The position numbers and the translations under genes were made by a program. From assembly GCA_029532625.1 (NCBI GenBank), contig JARFXM010000002.1, positions 1,116,001 to 1,180,000 of the forward strand: a stretch of 64,000 nucleotides of DNA. The letters are read 5' to 3'. This DNA is from Lomentospora prolificans (taxonomy: Eukaryota > Ascomycota > Sordariomycetes > Microascales > Microascaceae). Positions 24,705 to 36,203 of the stretch are shown here, in pieces. Within the stretch, counting starts at the first letter, position 1. Every line of letters begins with the position of its first letter. A model generated the notes under the pieces. It saw only the letters and a program-made list of their open reading frames with translations. It did not search any database and had not been told where the DNA came from.

Positions 24705-26586
24705 AAACCTTTTAAAAAGAATTTCTTAGGTAATAGAGATCTAGTTATGCTTCAAATTAACTTTATTATTATTAAGTCTTTAATAAAAGCTAGTAAAAAA
24801 GCTATTAATTAGAGATTAGATAGTTAAAGAGCTTATAACTAAAGAGGTAATTAGGGAATTAGTAACTAGGGGTTAAGTCAAAAGGTTAATAGTTAAGGAG
24901 ATAGATAAAGTTTAATAATAACTTCCTTTTTAACTAACATAAAAAGGAGGGGGTTTATAGTATATTTATTAGAAGAGATAGGTTTATTCATCTTTTTACT
25001 TTTATTTATTAATACTTCTAATTAATTATAAAATAAGTCCAACTTTAAATATCTTATTCTTGTTTAAAATTAAATATTCCTTAATAATTATTTATAAAAT
25101 TTAATTCCCTTCTCCTCCTTTATCTCTATCTATAAGTTTATTTACGTTAACTACTAAATCTAATCTGCTTTTTATCCTTTATACTTCTAGTTATACTTTA
25201 TATTCTTTTATTAACTAGATGATATTAAATATAGTATAATATTCTTATAAACTTTTTTAATTAGATAATTCTTCTACTAGATAAGATACTATTTAGTTTG
25301 TTATAGCCTTTGAGCTTTAAGGGTTACTTTATTTTTATAAGTAGGTTCCAGAATATTAAGAACTTCTTATAATACTATAAACTCTTCTTTTAGTTTTAGA
25401 TAGTAGGGTTCTAATAAACTAATAAAGAAGATAAAATAAAACTAAGCTTATACAGATAATACTAATTAATATACTAAGTTGTAATATCTTATAATTACTA
25501 TTATCCAATAGGAGCTTATAAACTTTTTAAGTAACTACTAAGTTTTAGGTTTTTTATAGATGAAAAGGTCTAGTTACTAACTATAAATTGTTCCTATATT
25601 TTTTACTAATAATAATATATAGTATATAAATATACAGTTCCTTAAAGGTTCTTTTTAGTTTCTTTTTTTATAAGATTTAATTCCTCAGCTTAGATAATAG
25701 TTTCAAGTTTACTTCTTATTTCAAATATTTATACTTTAAACATATAAAGCTATAATCAAGATAATATATTTATAAAAATATTATAAAAGGAGGTATACTA
25801 AGCATTATTACAAGTATACTAAGTAAAAAGGAATAATATAGTTTAGCTATCTTATTCTTTATTATAAAAAGTATAAAAGTATTATTTAATAATCTAATTA
25901 GTCTATTTAGTTTACTTAATAGTTTAGAAATAGTATATTAATGTTGAAACTTTCATTAGTATTTAGTTTTATATATTGTTTCCTAGAATTTACTAATAAA
26001 TTATAAACCCTTACTAAATACTATCTTTTTAAAAAGTTTAGAATAATAATAAAATAGTAGATCAATAAATTTACAAAATCTCCATTAGTTAACTTCTTAT
26101 TTCTTTTAATATATATTATGAATTTAATAACGTAGTTAATAATAATAAAGATTATATTATTTTTAATATTTACTATTATAAATAATGAATATTTGAAATT
26201 GAATATTAGTGAGTAGACTTTACATATATTATAAGTTAACTTTACTTTTAGAAAATACTATAGAAAGCTTTTTCTAACTTTTACTTTTATAATTGTATAT
26301 ACAATATTTAATATATACTTATAACATTTATTGAAAAGGTCTACTAGATTTTCTTACTTTCTTATAGTATTTAATCTTAAAATTAAATATTATAAACTGT
26401 TTTATTTATTTCATTTTTGATTAAATAACCTTTACATAACTAATAATATAAATTAAATAAGTTATATAATATTATTATCACTTCAATACTTATAGAATTA
26501 CTAATAACTCCATTAGAGATTAAGTAATATAGTTTAATATTTCATAACTTTTAAAAAAGTATATAATAAGTATTATGGCTTCACCA
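24705..26586. other. Degraded AT-rich sequence
   Basis: No open frame or motif could be recognised; probably an old retroelement interior. Confidence 0.55.
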
Positions 26587-26872
26587 TGTTATAGCTGTGC
26601 TATACTGCGCACTTGCCAACTGCTAAGCTACTAGCAAGTAAGTCAGTAAGGGGTCTATAATACTATTTATAGAATTATTATAGTTGGTATTTTTATATAA
26701 ATTTACCTCTATATAGTCTATTAGTATATAGGTAGGTAGTCTCTTATAATAGTAAAATAGTCTTATGCTTTCTATCTAGATTATGGTTCATTATTTCCTT
26801 CATATATTCCTTATCTTTAACCTCTGGTATTGCTTACTTGCTACTGAAGTTCTGCCTGGGCATGCCCATGTC
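26587..26872 (-). repeat. LTR-family copy, reverse orientation, partly degraded
   Basis: Starts TGTTATAGCTG, matching the reverse complement of the 3-prime end of the solo LTR at 24351-24699 and following it through the motif TAGGTAGGTAGTCTC to about 26872. It is moderately mutated and ends abruptly before the family 5-prime end. Confidence 0.75.
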
Positions 26873-26879
26873 TACTTTA

Positions 26880-28800
26880 ATTCTAAAAAAAATTAAATTT
26901 ATAATAAAAAATACTTTAGATTTATTATTTATACTAATATTAAAGTATGAATAAATATAGAAAAAAATATAAGTTATCTTTAAATAGTAACTACTTATAA
27001 TATAAATAAGAATATAAAGCTTTCTTAGATTTATTAACTATTATTAAATATTTATATTTAAATTTTTGAATTATAAAAAGCTTTATAGTATTTACTAAGA
27101 AAAAAGTTCTCTTTAAGTAGATTATAGATTATAAAAAAGTATTCTAATTACTAAAGGTTCTTTTTAAAAGAGTACTAATCTTAACCTAATGAGATTTAAA
27201 AATAAAACTTTTTAAAAATTGATTATCATAGAATTATATTAAGAGGGAGATTAAATTAGGAAGTTAATAGCTAGTAGAAAGCTATTATATTTTACTTACT
27301 GAAGCTATTTCTAATATAGAGGAACTACTTAATCTATAATAATGAAATAGTAATTATTATTTACTATATAAAATAATGATTAATTAAACTTTATAACTAT
27401 ATAATCTTTATAATCTTAATAAACTATTAGAACTTAGAATATTTTATAGTATATTAGTATTATTAGAGTAGTAAGTTTATTAAGTAGAATATTTATTCTA
27501 GTTTAACTTTTAAATTAAAAACTAATTAGGTAGAAATTCCTAAGTATTAAATACTGTATTAAAAAAAGAATGAAATATTATAAACTTAGTATTTTTAAAA
27601 TATTCTATTATAAATAAAAATACTTATTAAAGAATAAAAGTATTAAATCATAATAATTAAATAAAAAATTAGATCTACTCTTATTTCATAATTATAAATA
27701 ACTTAAAGTTTATTTTATAAGTGGAAACTATAGATATTATATAAATATTAATAAAAAGCTAATAGATTAGATTTAAATATCTATAGTTTATATTTTATTA
27801 AAAGTAATCTAAAATATATTAGAATATTATAAAAATATACTAGAATATATATTAACTAAAAGAGATTAAATCTATAATCTTTATAACAAGTTTATAGAAC
27901 AAGTTTAGCTCATAAAAAATTAAAAAAAAAGTTATAAGTTTTACTAGATAACCTTATTATAATTTTATAATCTATTTTACTTTTTTAGAAAGTAAAAACT
28001 AATAAACTTACTTTTTAAACCAGATATAAGAATAAAAATAGAATTTCTAATTTTATTATTAATTTTACTTTAAAATGAAAACCTTTTTATTATCATTATA
28101 TATAAAAACTATAATTTATATTCATTTGAAATAAAATAAAATTTAATTAAATCTAAATAATAGAGTAAGAATTAAGCCTAGTCTTTTAAGATTTTATTTA
28201 AAATATAATATATATTATAATCTAAATTAGATTAAAAACTTTTTAATCTTATTTAAATTAACAAGTCCTTTCTTTAATATATAAAAGTTTATAAGGTTAG
28301 ATTCTATATTAAAAATAATTAAGGAATTTCTTATAGATATTCTAAAAAGTTTTAAAACTATTTAAGATTAGTTAACTATTCTAAACTCTTAATAAAATAG
28401 CTTCTATTATAAATTATAAGATTTACTATTAGTTATTACTTATCTTAGATTTAATATAAATATATCTAAAAGATAAATTTAAATACTTTTTAAAATATAT
28501 TTAAAGGAATTCTAATAAGAAGGTTCTTAACTTTATAATTAATAATAAGAAGGTTAAATATTTAATTAAATAGAAAGGCTATAATTATAATAAAAATACT
28601 TAAAAGTTTATCTAGAATCTAGCTAAGAGTTTAATATTACTTATAAAGTTTTACTAAGAGAACCTAGAGAAACCTTAAAATCTAATAATAAGAGGTTAGA
28701 AGTAAAGCTAAAAATATCCTAGTTAAGTACTCTAAAAGTACTAAGGGATTAAGTATCCCTAATAGCTTACTAGATCTTAATAATAAGAGTATCCCTCTCC
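26880..28800 (+). mobile_element. Ty3/gypsy chromovirus remnant: RT/RNase H to chromodomain
   Basis: Read through stops on the plus strand, about 27020-27180 gives LTKKKVLFK and LLKVLFKRVLILT, the region joining reverse transcriptase to RNase H in gypsy polyproteins. About 28555-28680 gives YLIK-KGYNYNKNT followed by NLAKSLILLIKFY, clearly the C-terminal chromodomain of a chromovirus integrase (YLVKWKGY...NTWEP...NL). The chromodomain is followed by an LTR-like copy at 29392, the expected order. Its 5-prime portion may be the fragment at 5986-7800, separated by later insertions, or the two may be independent copies. Confidence 0.7.
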
Positions 28801-29391
28801 TCCTCTATTAATAAACTAGTAATATTATATTAATAAAATTTATTACTTTACTTTTTAAAAGTTTCTATTAATAATAAAAGTAAGTAATTCTTACTATAAT
28901 TTTAAAAAGTTAGTCTTTAGACTTTTCTAAAGCTTTATCTACTTTTTTAGTCTTAGCTATATTATAAGATACTAGGAAAGTTAGGACTACTATAAGGAAG
29001 GTAAAGGGAATAAAAATAAAAAAAATACCTATAAGATAAAGATACTAGGGAACTATTATAAGTATACTTTCCCTTAATATAAGCTAAATACTAAGAAGAA
29101 TTTAGTATTATATAGTATATCTTCTTTTAATAATAATAATAAGTATATAGTATTTTAAGGTTATTACTAAAAGAAGAAATATATTTTATAAGCTTTTTAT
29201 TCTCTTATTTCTTTCTAAGGGATTATATAAAAAGGTATTTTACTATCTAGTTTAATATACTATTAGTATTATAGTAAAAGAGAATAAGGTGAGAAGTTAA
29301 ACTAACCTAGAAGGACTAATAGGTTAGGGCTAATAAGGATTAAAAATAAAAAGTAAAGTCTTTAGGGATAAAAAATAAAAAGAGGAGGTAT
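28801..29391. other. Degraded spacer between chromodomain and LTR
   Basis: Nothing identifiable; probably the 3-prime untranslated part of the gypsy element. Confidence 0.5.
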
Positions 29392-29834
29392 TATATTATA
29401 AGCTAATCTAGCTTCTTATATAAGCTAGGTAGATAAGTATAGTAGAAAAAAGTAAACTTTAGTATAATCTAGAAAGATTAGGATTAGATAGTATAACCTA
29501 GGCTAATTAGTAAAGGACTATACTAAGGGTATATATAGTCTATAAAGGATTATATTAGAGGTAAGTATAGTCTATAGGAGGACTATACCTTTAGGGCCTA
29601 TAGTCCTAAGGAGGATAAAGTCTATATAAGTTATAGTTATTACTATTATATATTCTAGTTATTCTTTAGTTCTATAGTAGTTAATTTAAGTTACTCTATA
29701 AACTATACTTAAATATATATTATAAACCTTTATTATTATTATCTAACTATCTTATTTATCTACTAATAGGCCTAACTATTCTAACCTTAAAGTGACTAAC
29801 CCTATTAGAAGTATTAGAATATTATATCTTAAGT
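29392..29834 (+). repeat. LTR-like copy of the gypsy chromodomain family (right)
   Basis: Matches 5448-5985 in direct orientation. The start TATTATAAGCTAATCTAGCT is the RIPped version of TGTCACAGGCTGATATGACC seen in the better-preserved inverted neighbour. Confidence 0.65.
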
Positions 29835-30254
29835 ATAATCTTCTAATAAATTATATATCCCTAAGGTATAGTTTTTTATAGATTATACTTACTTTTAATA
29901 TAATCTTTTACTAATTTAACTAAAGAGGCTTTACTTTTCCTTCCTGACCTAGCTCTTAGTTTAATTAGTCTAGGTTATACTATCTAATTCTTACTTTTCT
30001 AGGTCACTAGAGTTTATCTTTTTCTATTATACTTACCTACCTAGCCTATATAAGAGGTTATATTAGCCTATGATAATATAGTCATCCCTTAATTAGCTAA
30101 GGAGGCCCTATTCCTCCTTTCCTATCTAGTTCTTGGTTTACTTAGCCTAGGTTATACTACTTAATCCTTACTCTTCTAGGTTATACTAGAGTTTATCCTT
30201 TTCTGCTATACTTACCTACCCAGCCTATATAAGAGGTCATATCAGCCTGTGACA
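29835..30254 (-). repeat. Inverted LTR copy at the compartment border
   Basis: This is the reverse complement of the adjacent LTR-like copy, making an imperfect palindrome of about 860 bp. Its outer end (minus strand TGTCACAGGCTGATATGACC) coincides with the switch to normal base composition. The last 150 bases are less mutated than the rest, so the RIP gradient tapers toward the gene compartment. Confidence 0.65.
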
Positions 30255-30461
30255 CTATAGATGGGAAGATCTAGAAAATAAGACCTTGATTACCTTCCAA
30301 GTCGTTTCTATAGAGTAATCACCTGGTAGCTGCTGTGAGGTTTTTAGCCCTCCAGTTTGCACGATGCATCGCATCACCCAAGTATGACCATCCTTGTTGT
30401 CCCCCAAGGCATAAACACTATGATCAAGAATCCAATGACCTATTAATTAAAATCCATCGCT

Positions 30462-33400
30462 TCATTCCCTATGCCCAAGATTACGATTAGATACTATAGC
30501 CCATGTCTCGTCACACGGAAGACGATGGCAAAACAGAAGTAACTCACAGAACTTGGACCCGGCGGCTTTCACACGGGAAAACCACCCGGGTCTTTTTTTC
30601 CCTTCTGGTTTTTGTTCCTTCATGGGCGTGTCTTGTCCCTGCTGCTTGGATCCTTGTCGCCCCCTTCGAAGAGCTTCCTGCCCAGGGCGGTCCCGTTCAA
30701 TAGGCGGAGGACTTTTGGATGGGGCTTTTAGTTCTGGAGAGGGTTGTGGCAGGACGCCGGGCAGGTTTTGTTTGGATTCATCGTCATGCTCGTTCGCGCC
30801 CCCGGGTGGAAGTTCTGCGATGGGGCTCGGGGCCGGGACCGGAGCCATATCTGCAAACCCTAGTCCGACAGATGGCGTAGGTGCGGCTGCTGGATTGCCG
30901 CTTTGGGATCCGGTCGGCCCGGGGGCAATCGTTGTAGGCGTATTATCTCGTGTCATTGGGCGCGCGTTTAGGAGTTCCCCCTTGGATTTGGCGACCCTCT
31001 CTGAAGCTAAAATTATCTGTCTCGATGGACAATCCGGCGGATAGCTTTGCGATGGGCCCCTGTTGCAGTACCACCAGACTTCGGTCCAACATCGCGCCTC
31101 TGGAGTGGTTCCATCTTCCAGCTTCCCGCGCCGCAGTGACGATATATGATGCCGAGCGCTATTATTAGCCCAAGCGGAACCAGCCGCCTCGACATGCTTG
31201 TACCAATTCAGCGATGCATACTTCACGAATCGATGCTCCTCGATTCTCCTGCGAACCTTGGCTTCCCACCCATCCTTACCTCCATTTTCGAGTGTGTCGC
31301 CAGGGTTTTCAAAGCACGACATGGTGAGATACGCTATACAAATATCGGCAAGAAGCGCATGAGACTCCTCCTTCTGAAAATTGAGCTTCGCGGGGAGTCC
31401 GCTCATTTCCCCTGTTATTAGGTATGTTTTGCGACTCTTGTAAACAAACTGCAGGCGCCCATCCTGGAAGTGTACGAGCTGACTGCAATACAAACCCACC
31501 ATAGCTTGGATGTTATCGTCGAGTAATGCTTCAAGCTCTGTATCGGTAACTTCCGCTTCCGGATTCCTATCCATGTATAATCCCAAAGCCTGACCAATGT
31601 TGAACTCGTCTATCTTGAGGCTCTCTTGTTGGAAGATGGCCCATAAAAGGACTTGCTTGATGAACCCTCGAATGTGTTGCTGTTGAAGCATCCTTTCCAG
31701 AATTCGGCCGTAAAGCCCGGCGAGGTCTCCTGGAAAACTCTCTATCAGGGTTCTGATCTGGGTTGTGCTAGTTATGCGCATGCGATTCAACTCCCCGATC
31801 ACCAGCGTAGTCCAAAGGTATGACCCTTTTGACCGTTGAATGAGGGTCTCACATATCTCTCCTTGACCACTCGCGTCAAGCAATCCAATGCGGCTCCAGG
31901 TATGGCTCAGCCCTGAACAAATGGTTTTCTTCATATCTTCCGCAGTATCCGATCCTTTACGGCGTATCGCTCAAAAGAGTCTAGCCTGGAAATCTCTAGG
32001 CTGATCTGAGGATGCTCGCGGGAAAGATGTAATAGTCGGACCTTGCTGAGGTCATGTGCCTTTTCTTGGAACCGTTCGAAGCAGTCGAACCACCCTTGTT
32101 GATGCTCCTTCTTCATCTCGGTAAACCCGTCAACCACAACGACCAAAGAGTGATTCACCGTCACTTTAGCCATGACATCAGGCCAAACCCTTTTCAGGAT
32201 CTCTTCTGTCCAGATTTCCTGATCCTTGATCTTCAGGCTTTGGCCCTGTTCGAACAACCGTAGGAGGTGTTCGGTGATTAATTCGGGAACAAGCCGTAGA
32301 GCCTGGTGGAGCGTTGCACGTAAAAGCACCGAGAGATCGTCACGCCCAACGACAGAGTCACTGAGAAAACAGTGGACGGCCTCTTTCGAGGAGGAGGGGA
32401 TGAGGTCGGTGATGATGTGCCGCGCCAGGAAACTTTTGCCACATGCTGGCCCGCCGCTGATCCAGAGCTTTCGTTTGTCCAACGTATCATCAAGCCATGC
32501 CTTTATTTGCCGTCGCTCGTTGATCCACTCGCATGTCCCAGTTGTGGGCGTTTTATTCAGGAGAAAAGAATGGAACCTGTCAGAGCAGAGCGAGTAGAGC
32601 GCCAATTTCCCTCGATCCCCTACGCGGTCTATTTTCTCAAAGCCGTTGGGCTATTAGTTAGTCGGAAGGCTTCGAGAATAATAGAGGAAAGTAAGACTGG
32701 GAGAAAGGAAAGGTGGATGGGTATTTTCTGCCGAAACGAACCTATCGCCTTTGGTGTCTGTTTCATCAGCCATGCGATGCCGTTCCGTACTGGCTCAAAT
32801 TGAAGTTCCTCGTCTTTTCTAAATTTGCAAATGCTGACGTGGTCGCCCTCCAGGTATCTGTGTTGCTCCTCAGGGCCGTGCATGAGCCCGCGACCTTTAT
32901 CGACAAACTAATAATCAAAGTTGTGAGATGGGATATTATCCCCAGCTTGCCAGGAACTCATACAGAAGAGAAGGGGGAGACTGAACCAAGAAGCAGGGAC
33001 GGGCACTTACGACATGGCCCACTCCCTTCATTGGTTTACTCTCTATAAAAGTAACAAACTCTAGAGAGGATTTAAGAGGCTTAAATTCTTCGGTTATTTT
33101 CCAAAGCGTGTCGCTATTCTCATAAACTTGCTTCAGCATCCTGCCTGTGGGTTGGACGCCTCTGCCCGGCGCGTCACATTGTAAAATATGGCGGGTAAAC
33201 TCTTTCCAGTGAGATTTGTCCATACCATGATGCGGAGTTGAGAAGAACATCTATTAAGGCAACATCATTGTCACTTCTTCTGGGCAGCACTTTTGATAGT
33301 AATACGGGCAACTTACTGCACCACGACTAGCATCCCACAACGATCCGTATATCTTGTCCCTATTGGCAGTAGTCATAGCCTTTAACAAGGACTTGATTAG

Positions 33401-33898
33401 TCTGGCTCTGCAATCTTTCCCCTGATGAAAACCTCGACGAGAGCGGATTTGAAATCACCAACCTGCTTTACAATCATCCCGCCCAAACTATGGCCAACGA
33501 ATATGATCGGCCTCAAGGTGGCAAATTTGTCATCCTCTCGCTCATCAAAAAGCTTTCGGAACAAGTCACGCGCGTGATCTCTAAGCCCAGCGGTGCTGGT
33601 TGTTCCCTTGAGCGTGGTGGTATATTTGAACGACAATACCCGTACAACTGGCAGGTTCTTGGGTAGGAAGCGCTTCGGCCACTCAGTCTTTTCCTTGTCG
33701 GTAGCCTGCCATGTCCTGATATAATCCCCCCCGAGGCCCGGTACAAGAATAATGCTGTTATGGACACTTAGTGATATCGTATGAGTCTTGAATCACACCT
33801 AGGAAGACGTACTCTGCTTCCGGCGTACCTTCGGCTTTTCCTGGGGGATGAAGCGTCTCTAGGCTGGAATAGACTTGCTGAATCGTAGCGCTCCGCAT
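30462..33898 (-). pseudogene. SesB-like esterase domain fused to NACHT NTPase (NOD-like receptor), probably frameshifted
   Basis: Exons inferred: 33898-33813, 33766-33459, 33405-33317, 33250-33011, 32907-32742 and 32628 onward; all splice phases agree. The first five exons (about 296 residues) form an alpha/beta hydrolase of the SesB/DUF676 type: VPGLGGDYIRTW near the start, nucleophile elbow GHSLGG, FFSTPHHG, and a late EGDHVSICKF with the presumed catalytic His. Exon six gives a NACHT module with Walker A GGPACGKS and Walker B VVVVDGFTE, then SYLWTTLVIGEL and a winged-helix-like region, and a Pro-rich disordered tail of about 150 residues; no WD40, ankyrin or TPR repeats are visible. The frame breaks at about 31949-31955: the N-terminal frame stops at 31931 while the next frame carries the rest of the NACHT, best explained by loss of one base. 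Family knowledge links this architecture to fungal non-self recognition and cell death. A sequencing error remains possible. Confidence 0.8.
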
Positions 33899-34400
33899 TT
33901 TCGCGGGTCTAGTGCTCTGTAGATTCCTTTCAGAGACTGTTCAAGTGTTGATGTAATAAGGTCTAGGGGTTGGCTCTGCCCATATGGTTGCTAGCCTGAT
34001 GCGTGAAGATACCGAGTTAGAAAAGGCCAATGACATGGCAACGCACATGAAACCGTCTTGTCATCTTGGTTGATGCCCAACTTGCGAGCGCGTCCTAAAT
34101 GCATATCACATGATATGAGCTGCGAAGAAAGCAACGGCGAAGTTTCAGGGGTATACTCTGGGCTTTATGAACAGCATAATCGCTAGAGCGACGATATCCA
34201 TACCCTGGCTTAGAGAAGACACGTCTAGCTATTCTAATCGTTAATGCGCGTCCGATTTCAATTTGATTCTTCTCCATTCCATCAGCCGATAATTATAGAT
34301 CCGTAGTCCCCAGATTCGCCAGAGAGCTCAGGTGATTGGTCTTTTAGTCCTTCGACCCTCTTCTCCTCCGAACGATCAACTAACTTCATGCCTACTTTAG
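33899..34400. other. Intergenic region between divergent genes
   Basis: This is the shared upstream space of the minus-strand SesB-NACHT gene and the plus-strand coiled-coil gene. Small minus-strand frames here lack any recognisable feature. No clear TATA box was identified. Confidence 0.5.
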
Positions 34401-34997
34401 ATGCAACCACGTAATGTATGCGATTCAAAATTCGCAAGGGTGGAAGATCTACAGGAACCGGTTACGCAGACGGACGAACTGGAACTCCAGGTCCACCATA
34501 TACGAGGCCTTTTCTTCAGGCTCAAAGAGCTTTTGCAGATAGAATCATCTCGAGCCTGGGAGAGAGAATACGAATGCAGAGACTTGGTAGAAGAAGTGTG
34601 GAGACTTCAAGAGCAGCTCGGCAATAGCATCCCCCATGCCGATTTCGTTAACCTACCGCGGCGGCCTCGGACAGGACTGGAGGTGGCCCACGAGAGGACC
34701 ATAGAGAATATGAGAAGAAATACTGATGACCTGCGTCAGATCATTTTCGACCTGGAGAAGAAATGCGCCGAGCTGCAGTCCAAAAATTGGGAGTTGGGCT
34801 ACTCATGCAGAGACTTGGCTAACCAAGTGTGGAGGCTTGAGATGAAGTTGAGGAGTAGTGTCTCTGTCGGGGACATGGAACATTCTCCCTGGAAACCCAG
34901 GACGGCACTTGAGAGAGAACTGGAGGACAGGATCGCGGAGTTGGAGGCGAAGATTAGGAATCCGGAAGGTAGTAGATCCCGATCAAGAACAATGTAG
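34401..34997 (+). CDS. Coiled-coil protein with an internal duplication, 198 aa
   Basis: A single-exon frame from ATG 34401, rich in Glu, Arg, Leu and Gln with heptad-like spacing. Two halves are homologous: the first contains WEREYECRDLVEEVWRLQEQ then PRRPRTGLE; the second contains WELGYSCRDLANQVWRLEMK then PWKPRTALE. The repeat is about 80 residues and ends in a charged helix. No signal peptide, membrane segment or catalytic motif is present; the C-terminus is SRSRSRTM. It is divergently placed from the SesB-NACHT gene with about 500 bp between starts. An upstream exon ending near the AG at 34399-34400 is possible. The function is unknown; an oligomerising partner of the neighbouring receptor is speculation from position only. 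Confidence 0.6.
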   Translation: MQPRNVCDSKFARVEDLQEPVTQTDELELQVHHIRGLFFRLKELLQIESSRAWEREYECRDLVEEVWRLQEQLGNSIPHADFVNLPRRPRTGLEVAHERTIENMRRNTDDLRQIIFDLEKKCAELQSKNWELGYSCRDLANQVWRLEMKLRSSVSVGDMEHSPWKPRTALERELEDRIAELEAKIRNPEGSRSRSRTM

Positions 34998-36203
34998 TGA
35001 TCCAGAATAGCGGGTAATTACCTCTCGCAGTCGAATTCGGGATGGTTGGGGAATATAAACATTCCAGTTATCAGTGGCAGCTACATTGTTCATGAGTATA
35101 TATAGTAGCCCTCCCACCCTACGGGTCGTAGCTGAATCTCGGAAGCAGCGGATGTTTGGCGCCCTATCTGCGGGATGGAGCGTGCCGCTGGCCGAGGACA
35201 CACTACACTGATGAAATATACTATATTAATAGCCGAGTGCTGTTGGTTGCCGAACGAGCAGGGGTCGAGTATCCAGCCTCCGCCTCACCCGCCCGTGCTG
35301 ATGCGCTGGTCCCGTCTCCCTACCAACTTTTCCGCATGCGTAAGAACGATAGGTCATGAGCGTCAAGACAGCCAATGACCCCCCGCGGCATCTTATCCGA
35401 ATTCAAGGACAGATTTGCCAGTCGAGTTGTGAGGCCTCAAGCGGTATCGCACTGTCTCCGGAAACTATTATCGATAGGCTTCCCAGAGGTAGAGTACGCT
35501 GGGCGTCCTGGACTGCAGAGAAACAAGACTACGAATGCGCCTGGCTCGCACTTTAGGAGGCAGGGGGCGGAAAGAGTAGCGCGAATTACTGCACTTTCGC
35601 TGGGATATGAAATGCCAAATGATCAAGCTTCCCATATACGTCAATGGTGGTCATATGATAGTTCTTCTGGCTTGTGCACCAGTCGATAGCCTCAACTCTA
35701 CACATTTTATGCCTGGCCAGTCATGCATATCGAGACCAAAAGCTGTATTTGGGCAGCCAAGAGCAAAAGTGCAGCGTTTTATTTAGCCTTAGAAGATGCC
35801 ACGTCGGTTCGCGTGCTTTTCCTCTGAACTAGGTTCTCTATCATGTATCACGCAGAGAGCGGTTCATGTCGGAATGAGAAGTCATTTGTACTTGTATTAA
35901 TGCCTGCTCTAGTCCGCTTCACATCGCATGCAAGGCATTCAAGAGAAGCCCAAAGTGCTTTTCAGGTACAAACCAGGGTCGTCCAAGTTAACACATTTAC
36001 CGCTTTGGTTTCGTGAACTTGACGAGTATTTATACTTCTAAGGTTATCACTCCCACGGAGCCATATGCACTTTTATACATGACTCGGCTCATCATCTGTG
36101 CTCCCTGCCCAATCCGGGATAGGCGCCAGCTACACTGCGGATTTCAAGGCCCACACTTGCAAAAGACAAGACTCGTTTCCAACAATCGATACGGAACTGA
36201 AAA
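34998..36203. other. Intergenic region without a supported gene
   Basis: Several plus-strand frames of 60-105 codons (35156-35690, 36013-36222) have unbiased codon use and no recognisable domain, overlap one another, and may be remnants. I see no RNA gene or repeat. Confidence 0.5.

Larger units (their letters stand above)
1..30254. other. AT-rich RIP-degraded repeat compartment
   Basis: The whole stretch is built from A/T with very few CpA, TpG or CpG dinucleotides and a great excess of TpA, and no long open frame survives on either strand. That is the pattern left by repeat-induced point mutation on multicopy DNA in filamentous ascomycetes. Transposon coding sequence can be recognised only by ignoring stop codons. 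Base composition returns to normal abruptly at about 30254, which is also the outer end of an inverted LTR copy. Small islands of normal composition inside the block are listed separately. Centromeric or subtelomeric location cannot be decided from this sequence. Confidence 0.9.

Noticed and set aside
1..30254. CRISPR array, rRNA or mitochondrial insertion as explanation for the AT-rich block
   Set aside because: There are no regularly spaced repeats, no rRNA-like segment and no conserved mitochondrial coding frame; TpA excess and transposon fossils point to RIP.
30553..31044. 163-codon plus-strand frame
   Set aside because: Antisense to the Pro-rich tail of the SesB-NACHT gene, with no independent support.
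31931..31934. Overlapping ATGA as a genuine two-gene arrangement
   Set aside because: The second frame begins in the middle of the conserved NACHT region, so it is a continuation, not a separate gene.
31925..31960. An intron joining the two NACHT frames
   Set aside because: The available GT and AG are about 24 nt apart; a one-base deletion is simpler.
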